DNA of 5,147 bases from Alphaproteobacteria bacterium. GTDB lineage: Bacteria; Pseudomonadota; Alphaproteobacteria; Micavibrionales; Micavibrionaceae. The stretch covers positions 1 to 5,147 of the forward strand of contig JALZUF010000297.1 of assembly GCA_023301785.1 (NCBI GenBank), written 5' to 3'. The position numbers and the translations under genes were made by a program. The notes beneath the pieces are model-generated. The model was not told the origin of the DNA. It saw only the letters and a program-made list of their open reading frames with translations, and did no database searches. Position 1 is the stretch's first letter. The number at the start of each line of letters is the position of its first letter. Below are positions 1-5,147 of this stretch, piece by piece.

Positions 1-177
1 AAATGGGAAGTTGGAACGCAAGTGATGTTCAACACATTTGTGAATGACGAATTAGAATTACGATGCGGTAACGTGCCAATGTTCCGTGGTCCTGTGGGTC
101 AGAAGTTGGGTAATGTTGCGGTGCAGATTGACCAATATATCCAAAAGAACGGTGAGGAGGATGACTATGACTTATGA
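1..177 (+). CDS. fliM: Flagellar motor switch protein FliM, C-terminal end (5' truncated by window)
   Basis: Reading frame 1 is open from the first base to a TGA at 175-177 and gives the last 58 residues of a protein. The sequence contains a stretch reading ELRCGNVPMFRGPVGQKLGN followed by VAVQIDQYI, which matches the end of the SpoA/FliMN_C domain of FliM as I know the family. FliM is a cytoplasmic C-ring subunit that binds FliG and FliN and receives CheY-P to switch rotation; the CheY-binding N-terminus and middle domain lie upstream of the window. The protein ends in an acidic tail, GEEDDYDL, whose codons also form the ribosome binding site of the next gene. The stop lies inside the following reading frame (11-base overlap), so the two genes are almost certainly co-transcribed. 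FliN is an alternative because it shares the SpoA fold, but the sequence and the neighbours fit FliM better. Confidence 0.93.
   Translation, partial: KWEVGTQVMFNTFVNDELELRCGNVPMFRGPVGQKLGNVAVQIDQYIQKNGEEDDYDL
154..160 (+). promoter_or_regulatory. Strong Shine-Dalgarno that decides the start of the DUF6468-type gene
   Basis: GAGGAGG lies directly against the ATG at 161 and six bases before the ATG at 167. Normal spacing favours 167 (MTYDV...) over 161 (MTMTYDV...) and over the far-upstream in-frame ATG at 86, which would lie deep in fliM. The site is embedded in the fliM codons for its acidic C-terminal tail. Confidence 0.75.
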
Positions 178-1033
178 TGTTAGTTTACTTCTTGATGGAT
201 TAATCCTCGTTTTCTTATGCGTCACAATTTTTTATGCGGCGCGTTTGTCGTTATTCATGAAGACGTTTCGTGAAGGGCGCAGTGATATGCAGCGCCTCAT
301 CAAAGATTTAAGCATTACGATTGATAAAGCCGAAAGTTCTGTTGGTGTTATGAAAGAAAATGCACAAATAACGGAAGCAGGGCTTCGTGAGATTATTAAC
401 GAAGCGAAGTTTCTATCGGAAGAATTAAAGTTCATGAACGAGACAGGCGATAGTCTGGCCGATCGTTTGGAAAAATTGGCAGACCGCAATCGCGAGCTTG
501 TTGACTTGATGGAAAGTTCTGGTGGGATAGGCACGCAAAAAATTATGCCATTCGAGCCAAGCGCACCTGCTCCGGCTCAGCCTGCTAAGAAAGCCGCACC
601 GAAACAAAGCGTCGAAAGTTATGATCCTTTTGAGATTAGCGATTTTGACTTGAATGACTTAGATGGGGAAGCCGAAGATGATGATGAACATGATTTCTTA
701 GCCTTATCAGATGGAGCCTATCGTAAAGAGGAAGCTGATCAGTTTTTCAAGCCTGTTGAGGAGCCACATCAATCCAAAGTGAATACGGATTCAAAGAGCA
801 AGGTGCGCAGCTTTGCTATATTTGATCGCGATCACATTTCAGAAGCCGAAGATGATGAGTTGATGACGGATGTTGCCACAGATGATCAGCCAACAGATAA
901 GCAGTTTCATAGCCGTGCTGAACAGGACTTGTATGAAGCGTTACAGCGTAAAAAGCGCGCCTTTGACAAAGAGTTAGAATCTGTTGAAGGTGACGAAGGT
1001 TTATCGTCTCAATCAATAAGTAAAAATGTATGA
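167..1033 (+). CDS. Single-pass membrane protein of flagellar clusters, DUF6468/PflI-like, with long acidic tail
   Basis: The protein has 288 residues from the ATG at 167, chosen because GAGGAGG sits six bases upstream; an earlier in-frame ATG at 86 has no such site. Seen: one hydrophobic helix at about residues 7-26, a charged juxtamembrane helical region with predicted coiled-coil character (about 34-118), a Pro/Ala linker (129-146, PSAPAPAQPAKKAAP), and a low-complexity, strongly acidic tail (about 151-245) with a charged helix near 250-275. Known: alphaproteobacterial flagellar loci often carry a DUF6468 protein directly after fliM, and Caulobacter has a bitopic protein, PflI, encoded next to fliL-fliM that affects flagellar positioning. 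The short N-terminus and basic residues after the helix (R26, K32, R35, R38) suggest a cytoplasmic C-terminus. It overlaps fliM by 11 bases and the MotE gene by 4. Exact function is unproven; a link to basal-body placement or C-ring/stator organisation is inferred from context. Confidence 0.8.
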   Translation: MTYDVSLLLDGLILVFLCVTIFYAARLSLFMKTFREGRSDMQRLIKDLSITIDKAESSVGVMKENAQITEAGLREIINEAKFLSEELKFMNETGDSLADRLEKLADRNRELVDLMESSGGIGTQKIMPFEPSAPAPAQPAKKAAPKQSVESYDPFEISDFDLNDLDGEAEDDDEHDFLALSDGAYRKEEADQFFKPVEEPHQSKVNTDSKSKVRSFAIFDRDHISEAEDDELMTDVATDDQPTDKQFHSRAEQDLYEALQRKKRAFDKELESVEGDEGLSSQSISKNV

Positions 1034-1749
1034 AGAAATTATCACGTTTAGGCATTTTACCCTTACTCGTCCTTGTCGCGGCGCTATCTTTTGGCGTTAG
1101 ATTAGGGGACTTTGTTTCGGGTGTCTCAGACGTGCCGGGCAGTGCCAATGCACAAGAAAAAACGGCAGAACCGCTTGGTAAGCCGCCAGTAATGGCGAAA
1201 GCTGAAGGCGATACGCCCGCCGCTGAAGTTGACCCTAGTGTTTTACCTGCCGCGCCGACGATGGGCGGTGAGGACAGTGAAGCCATTGATTGGCGTGATT
1301 CAACGGAGAGTGAGTATGAATATACGACACTGAAGGTTGAATTATTTGAAGATTTAAAAAATCGTCGTCAAGAATTGGATCAACAAAAGCGCGAGCTTTC
1401 CGTGCGTGAAGCTTTGTTGAAAACAGCGGAAAAAGAACTGGATCAAAAATACCAAGAGCTTATATCGCTCAAGACCGAAATTGAATCGTTGCTAGTCACG
1501 CAAAGTGATGAGGAGCAAAAGCGTATCGTCAGCCTTGTTAAAATTTACGAAGGTATGAAGCCCAAAGATGCGGCGCGTATCTTTAATACGTTGGATTTGG
1601 ATATCTTACTGGCGGTTGTCTCGCAAATGTCTGAACGTAAATCAGCGCCCGTTATTGCGTCTATGTCGCCAGAGCGCGCACGGACATTGACGACCATGCT
1701 GATGGATCAAAAATCTTTGAATGAAATTCAACAAAACCTAATACAGTAG
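1030..1749 (+). CDS. motE: MotE-family flagellar protein (signal anchor, coiled coil, MgtE_N/FliG-like domain)
   Basis: The protein has 239 residues. Its start overlaps the previous stop as ATGA, and no good Shine-Dalgarno is visible, so translation is probably coupled to the gene before. Domains in order: basic N-terminus and hydrophobic segment (about 7-23) acting as signal peptide or anchor, with a possible but distant cleavage site after SANA (38-41); Pro/Ala-rich linker (44-78); long charged coiled coil (about 98-168, rich in E/K/Q heptads); and a compact helical domain (about 163-230) with the motifs YEGMKPKDAARIFNTLD, MSERKSAPVIASMSPERA and LT. That last region is the MgtE_N-like fold seen in MotE proteins and related to FliG helical repeats. 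In Sinorhizobium MotE is a periplasmic chaperone for the stator-associated protein MotC; no MotC-like gene is visible here, so the client may be one of the MotB-type proteins downstream. The family call is firm, the partner is inferred. Confidence 0.85.
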   Translation: MKKLSRLGILPLLVLVAALSFGVRLGDFVSGVSDVPGSANAQEKTAEPLGKPPVMAKAEGDTPAAEVDPSVLPAAPTMGGEDSEAIDWRDSTESEYEYTTLKVELFEDLKNRRQELDQQKRELSVREALLKTAEKELDQKYQELISLKTEIESLLVTQSDEEQKRIVSLVKIYEGMKPKDAARIFNTLDLDILLAVVSQMSERKSAPVIASMSPERARTLTTMLMDQKSLNEIQQNLIQ

Positions 1750-1762
1750 AAGCTGTCGTTTC

Positions 1763-1783
1763 ATGATAGACTATAAGCTATGA
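1763..1783 (+). other. Possible six-codon leader ORF ending in an ATGA overlap with the MotB-like gene
   Basis: In the 30-base gap between the MotE stop and the MotB-like start, an ATG at 1763 opens a mini-ORF reading MIDYKL and stops at the TGA of 1781-1783. That TGA shares ATGA with the start codon at 1780. The main start lacks a recognisable Shine-Dalgarno, so termination and reinitiation here could feed it. The mini-ORF itself has only a weak purine stretch upstream (AGAAG around 1748-1752). Chance occurrence is quite possible. Confidence 0.2.
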
Positions 1784-2514
1784 AGTTAAGACGCCGCAGA
1801 CGCATTGAAGTAGATAGTTCCTCCTCGTCCAATACGGGCATGATGATGAATTTATCTTTGTTCATTATGTTGCTGGCATTTTTTATCGTTCTGAATTCCC
1901 TCTCTCAATATGAAGAGGCCAAGACAGCTAAGGTACAACGTAGTGTTGAGCTTGCCTTTGCGCAAGATGCGCGCCAAGAAGATTTTAGTCCGTCTGTATC
2001 TGAAGATGCGGCAAAGTCTGTGAATAATGGTGATACGTTTGAAAGGTTAGAGGCGCTCTTTGAATCTGAGATTGCTTCATTTGAAATGAGTAAAAGTACA
2101 GCGCAAGGTATCATGCAGGTCAAAGTGCCTTATGATAAATTTAAACAAGCCATCACAGCGTTAAACCAACAAGACTTAACGCGTAATCCAACACGATTTG
2201 AAACACGCGGAAATTTCTTTTTACCAACATTATCTTCATTGATGCGAACCAATATTGATGGAGCGCCGACACGTCTTGAAATATACCTTAATGCCGATGA
2301 CAACCCTGCGCGGATACAAAATGTGAAGCCACGCGAGTTGAATGAGATTATTATTGATGCAGGTGTTTTTTCCAAAGCATTAGAAGCGCAAGGCGTGCCG
2401 CAAAAGCTATTAAATATTGGTGTTTCAAAAGGTGATCCTGATTTTGTCGATTTAGTCTTTAAGAAATACGAGCCGTTTTCCCCTGTTGCGAAAGTGGAGG
2501 CCGTTGATGGCTGA
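1780..2514 (+). CDS. Degenerate MotB-like paralog: membrane anchor and OmpA-like remnant, lacking channel Asp
   Basis: The protein has 244 residues: a very basic N-terminus (RRRRR at 4-8), a five-serine tract (13-17), one transmembrane helix (about 21-41) and a periplasmic region. The helix aligns with MotB through the pair FF (34-35; 57-58 in the next gene). The position of the MotB proton-binding Asp is then Ser26, and there is no Asp or Glu at all between residues 13 and 44. The C-terminal half (about 110-230) still follows the order of an OmpA-like domain: MQVKVP strand, a strand RLEIYLNADDNP where MotB has VVGHTDPRP, a helix starting RELNE where MotB has WELSLTRA, then VDLVF at the final strand. 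The GHTD, SNWELS and RRV signatures that bind peptidoglycan are gone. It overlaps motB by 8 bases. Inference: a former stator subunit recruited as a non-conducting, non-anchoring partner or regulator. It has no visible frameshift, so it does not look like a pseudogene. An unrelated single-pass protein remains possible. Confidence 0.72.
   Translation: MKLRRRRRIEVDSSSSSNTGMMMNLSLFIMLLAFFIVLNSLSQYEEAKTAKVQRSVELAFAQDARQEDFSPSVSEDAAKSVNNGDTFERLEALFESEIASFEMSKSTAQGIMQVKVPYDKFKQAITALNQQDLTRNPTRFETRGNFFLPTLSSLMRTNIDGAPTRLEIYLNADDNPARIQNVKPRELNEIIIDAGVFSKALEAQGVPQKLLNIGVSKGDPDFVDLVFKKYEPFSPVAKVEAVDG
2496..2500 (+). promoter_or_regulatory. Shine-Dalgarno that sets the motB start
   Basis: GGAGG lies six bases before the ATG at 2507, inside the last codons of the preceding gene. 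It favours MAEEK... as the true N-terminus over the in-frame ATG at 2486, which would add seven residues and has no comparable site. Confidence 0.75.
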
Positions 2515-3325
2515 GGAAAAATCCGATTTAGTGAAACAGTTAGAAAACGAAGATGCTGAAAAAGCACCAGTTCGAACAATAAGGCGCTTTAACCGCCGCG
2601 CAGGTGACAATGCGAGCAGTAGTAGCAGTACATGGTTGGTGTCTTTTACCGATGTGATGGCGTTGATGTTGACGTTCTTTGTGTTGTTGTTTTCGATGTC
2701 TAATCCCAAGAAAGAACAGTGGGAGAAATTTACCCAAGAGGTGCAAGAAAATTTCAATCGATTTTACGGGCGCCCACTTAATCGGGCACAACAAGATGCG
2801 GTGAATATCAAAAAGATTAATTACTCGCGCGCATTAGATTTAAATTATCTAGAAGTGATTGTGAACAATCTGGTTGAAAAAGAAGAGTCTCTTAAAGATA
2901 TTCAAATTATGCCAAACGGTAAAAACTTGATTATTTCCTTTCCTGATAATTTATTGTTTGATGTCGGCGAGGCCACGGTAAAAACAGAAGGCCAAAAAGC
3001 GTTATTTTCATTGGCTAGCGCTCTAACACGTATCAAGAATCGTATTGAAGTTGTCGGGCATACAGATCCACGCCCTGTGAATGATCCGCGGTTTCCATCA
3101 AATTGGGAATTGTCATTAACGCGTGCGGCCAATGTTGGTGCCGTTTTGGAAAATGTGGGTTATAAAAGACCCGTTACGATACGTGGGCACGCGAGCGCGC
3201 GTTATCAAGATTTGCCTACGACGATTCCTCTTCAAAAGAGATTAGACCTGTCACGGCGTGTAGACGTGGTCATTATGGAAGATGACGGTCGACCATTAAA
3301 GCTATTTGATATTGGGATACCTTAA
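2507..3325 (+). CDS. motB: Flagellar motor stator protein MotB (OmpA-like peptidoglycan anchor)
   Basis: The protein has 272 residues with the full MotB layout. A cytoplasmic charged N-terminus ends in a five-serine tract (37-41). Next comes the transmembrane helix starting at WLVSFTDVMALMLTFF, in which Asp49 sits at the conserved proton-binding position of MotB. A plug/linker region follows (about 66-135), then an OmpA/MotB domain (about 140-258) with a strand ending LLFDVGEATV, the GHTDPRP motif (184-190), SNWELSLTRA (198-207) and a final SRRVDVVIM (249-257). MotB forms a proton channel with MotA in the inner membrane and is fixed to peptidoglycan by this domain. Spacing of the Asp and FF residues is normal and all key peptidoglycan-binding motifs are present, so this copy should be functional. 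A motA gene is not in the window, although MotA is required, so it must be encoded elsewhere. Start chosen by the GGAGG at 2496-2500. The short overlap with the upstream paralog suggests coupled, balanced synthesis of the two. Confidence 0.95.
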   Translation: MAEEKSDLVKQLENEDAEKAPVRTIRRFNRRAGDNASSSSSTWLVSFTDVMALMLTFFVLLFSMSNPKKEQWEKFTQEVQENFNRFYGRPLNRAQQDAVNIKKINYSRALDLNYLEVIVNNLVEKEESLKDIQIMPNGKNLIISFPDNLLFDVGEATVKTEGQKALFSLASALTRIKNRIEVVGHTDPRPVNDPRFPSNWELSLTRAANVGAVLENVGYKRPVTIRGHASARYQDLPTTIPLQKRLDLSRRVDVVIMEDDGRPLKLFDIGIP

Positions 3326-3428
3326 ATCCATAAAGAGTTTTCTTAATCCCTTGAAAAACTTATAAAATCTTGATGAAAACGCGTAAGGCTTTCTTGTTCT
3401 TTGATGGGCACTGTGGCAAGATTCATTT
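3326..3428 (+). other. 103-base intergenic spacer without a clear terminator or promoter
   Basis: AT-rich spacer between motB and the TPR gene. It contains an imperfect inverted repeat (AGTTTTC at 3336-3342, GAAAAACT at 3353-3360, ten-base loop, one bulged base) that is too weak and lacks a following T-run, so it is not called a terminator. No convincing -35/-10 pair or sigma-54 site was found, and no strong Shine-Dalgarno precedes the next start. It is the longest gap in the window and the most likely place for a secondary promoter or RNA processing site. Confidence 0.4.
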
Positions 3429-5147
3429 ATGAAATTAATTCCATTTAGCAGGGCTTTGTTAGGGCTAACGCATATCATTTTATGCGCTGTTGTTTGTATG
3501 GTTTTGACGATGTTCACCATCGACGCGCACGCGCAGGATAAAGAGAATATTCGTGCGAGTAACAATACAGATTATTCTAGACTGGTTTTTGATTTGGGTG
3601 GCGGTATGTCTTATGACGTTGCCAAAAAAGACGCGTCCCTCGTTTTTAATTTCAGCAAGGCAGCGCAGACTAGTATTGCCAGCACGGAAGATATTACAAA
3701 TATTGGCACGGTGAGTTTGCTGTCAGATGATCCTTTAAAAGTTTCTGTTCAGATCGCTAAGGATTCAAAATATAGGCATTTCAAAATTGGAAACCGTATC
3801 ATTTTGGATGTTTATAATTCATCGGATGCGCCAAGTAGAACCGCCGCACCGAAAAAAGAAATGCCTACTAAAGTTGACGATGCTAAGGATGATCCGAAAA
3901 CACCACCACCGTCTGAGGCTAGTTTGGAAGAGGAAAAACCTCAAGCGGATGCAGTTACTGATCTTGGGCGTGAACCATTTGTGATTACGGTTAGCGCAAC
4001 GAAGAATGTTGGCTTGGCTGTGTTTGAACGGGCGGGATATTTATGGGTTGTGCAAGATAACCCCTCAGTAAAAGTACCACCAACTGTTTCGGGGCGTGGT
4101 AGTAAGGGCTTTCCAGATTTTGAAGAAGTTGAGATAAAAGCAGGGAAGGCATACCGTATGGCTTTACCTCAGCAGACGAATTTCTATGGCGAAGGCGGTG
4201 GCTTGTTATGGCGTATCATTATGAGTCCTAACCCGCGTAATAATTCAGCGTTAAAAATGGAGGTACGCGAAAGAAAAGTGGTTGATGGACTTGAGAGTTC
4301 TGTTTTTTGGCCGCTTAGAAATGCAGCGAAAGTTGTTGATGTGCGTGACCCCCTTATTGGCGATATCATAAAAGTTATCACTGTTGGTGATAGCGCGCAA
4401 ACGATTGGGCCAGCGCGACAGTTTGTTGATATGCAACTCCTAAAATCGACGATTGGTGTGGCACTTGTTCCGCTTGTTGATGATTTGAAAATTGGCCTTA
4501 ATGCAGATGGTGTTTCGCTTTCAACGCCTACTGGATTGGCGTTGTCACCAAATAGTGATACGGCGGCATTGAACATTAAGAACGATGTTCAAAAAGAAGA
4601 TGACTATTTTGATGCCATGGAAAACCCACAAGACATGAGTCAGATTTTTGATTTTGGTCGTTGGGAAATGGGCGGTGCAAAATCATTAGATGAAAACCGC
4701 CGTATCTTGATGGTCGGTATCGCCAACACGCAATCGGCTACAAAGGTTGAAGATTTAATGACGTTGGCGAAGTTAAATTTAGCAAATGATCGTGGGCAAG
4801 AAGCGCTGGGGCTTCTCCGTGTGGCGGAACAAGAATTGCCTGGTATTGAATTAACTCCTGAATTTTTGGCGTTAAAAGGGGCATCAAATGTTTTGGCATC
4901 AAAGTTTGATGATGCGATTGAAGATTTAATGCAACCTGCTTTAGAGCAATATGATGAAATCAACTATTGGAAATCTGCTGCTTTGGCGGGACTAGAAGAT
5001 TGGCAACAGGCAGGAAAAATGATGCCATCGCGCCTTGGTCTTTTGGATCAATACCCAACGCAAATTAAACAGCCGTTGGCGTTGAAAATGACTGAGACCG
5101 CATTGCGTAACGCAAGCCTTGCAACGGCGGAAGAGTTACTTGCGATG
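3429..5147 (+). CDS. Exported AMIN-like and TPR-like repeat protein of the flagellar cluster (3' truncated by window)
   Basis: The frame is open for 573 codons from the ATG at 3429 to the last base, so the gene continues beyond the window. The only in-frame upstream room is back to a stop at 3402-3404, with no other ATG or GTG, which fixes the start; it has no clear Shine-Dalgarno. Residues 1-35 form a signal peptide (long hydrophobic stretch about 9-31, cleavage likely after AHA at 33-35). Residues about 48-130 look like an AMIN-type beta domain: SRLVFDLGGGMSYDV, SLVFNFSKAA, DPLKVSVQI and RHFKIGNRIILDVYN. A Pro/Asp/Glu/Lys-rich linker follows (133-178), then a beta-rich region (182-385), then helical repeats from about 437 onward (LAKLNLANDRGQEALGLL, LKGASNVLASKFDDAIEDL) with TPR-like small/large residue spacing. 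Large proteins of this architecture occur in alphaproteobacterial flagellar loci. AMIN domains elsewhere localise proteins to the cell wall, so a periplasmic scaffold is inferred. Function is not known. Confidence 0.8.
   Translation, partial: MKLIPFSRALLGLTHIILCAVVCMVLTMFTIDAHAQDKENIRASNNTDYSRLVFDLGGGMSYDVAKKDASLVFNFSKAAQTSIASTEDITNIGTVSLLSDDPLKVSVQIAKDSKYRHFKIGNRIILDVYNSSDAPSRTAAPKKEMPTKVDDAKDDPKTPPPSEASLEEEKPQADAVTDLGREPFVITVSATKNVGLAVFERAGYLWVVQDNPSVKVPPTVSGRGSKGFPDFEEVEIKAGKAYRMALPQQTNFYGEGGGLLWRIIMSPNPRNNSALKMEVRERKVVDGLESSVFWPLRNAAKVVDVRDPLIGDIIKVITVGDSAQTIGPARQFVDMQLLKSTIGVALVPLVDDLKIGLNADGVSLSTPTGLALSPNSDTAALNIKNDVQKEDDYFDAMENPQDMSQIFDFGRWEMGGAKSLDENRRILMVGIANTQSATKVEDLMTLAKLNLANDRGQEALGLLRVAEQELPGIELTPEFLALKGASNVLASKFDDAIEDLMQPALEQYDEINYWKSAALAGLEDWQQAGKMMPSRLGLLDQYPTQIKQPLALKMTETALRNASLATAEELLAM

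Noticed and set aside
86..166. N-terminal extension of the DUF6468-type protein from the ATG at 86
   Set aside because: It overlaps fliM coding sequence, its composition is unlike the rest of the protein, and the strong Shine-Dalgarno at 154-160 supports the start at 167.
816..1286. Minus-strand ORF of 156 codons, and the other minus-strand ORFs
   Set aside because: All lie opposite well-supported + strand genes, show no recognisable domain and have no ribosome binding context.
1780..2514. MotB-like gene as a decayed pseudogene
   Set aside because: The frame is intact, the length is near normal for MotB, hydrophobic patterning of the periplasmic part is kept, and its end is coupled to the motB start.
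3333..3368. Inverted repeat AGTTTTC / GAAAAACT after motB as a Rho-independent terminator
   Set aside because: The stem is short, AT-rich and bulged, the loop is ten bases, and the following bases (TATAAAATC) contain no T-run.
3351..3420. Promoter for the TPR gene (TTGAAA at 3351, TATAAA at 3361, TGGCAAG at 3414)
   Set aside because: TTGAAA and TATAAA are only four bases apart, no -35/-10 pair with 16-18 base spacing is convincing, and TGGCAAG lacks the downstream GC element of a sigma-54 site.
3787..3984. Small + strand ORF of 65 codons
   Set aside because: It lies wholly inside the large exported protein in another frame, and its basic His/Arg/Lys-rich composition is that of a shifted frame over the Pro/charged linker.

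Overview
The window is a single-strand (+) stretch of a flagellar motor gene cluster. The content points to an alphaproteobacterium: a fliM 3' end is followed by a DUF6468/PflI-type membrane protein, a MotE-family protein, MotB-type stator proteins and a secreted AMIN-like/TPR protein. From memory, this set of neighbours is typical of Rhodospirillales-like and related alphaproteobacterial flagellar loci. Base composition is moderate, slightly AT-rich by eye, so a high-GC Azospirillum- or Caulobacter-type genome is less likely. The lineage call is inference, because no rRNA or marker gene is present.

Layout: 1-177 is the 3' end of fliM (C-ring switch protein). 167-1033 is a single-pass membrane protein with a conserved juxtamembrane helical domain and a long acidic tail. 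1030-1749 is a MotE-type protein (signal anchor, Pro/Ala linker, coiled coil, MgtE_N/FliG-like helical domain). 1780-2514 is a MotB-like paralog that has lost the proton-binding Asp and the peptidoglycan-binding signature. 2507-3325 is a canonical MotB. After a 103-base gap, a large exported protein with an AMIN-like N-terminal domain and helical repeats starts at 3429 and runs off the window end.

The first three genes overlap one another (11 and 4 bases), and the two MotB-type genes overlap by 8 bases. This indicates one co-transcribed, translationally coupled unit. The only breaks are 30 bases before the degenerate MotB and 103 bases before the TPR gene. No terminator of standard form is visible, so the whole window may be one transcript.

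The genes can be read as a torque-generation module: FliM in the rotor, MotB as the peptidoglycan-anchored proton-channel stator subunit, MotE as a periplasmic stator helper, and two accessory proteins. The most unusual element is the tandem of a normal MotB and an apparently channel-dead, anchor-dead MotB paralog, both carrying a five-serine tract just before the membrane helix. No motA is present in the window. No tRNA, rRNA, CRISPR, insertion sequence or sign of recent transfer was seen.
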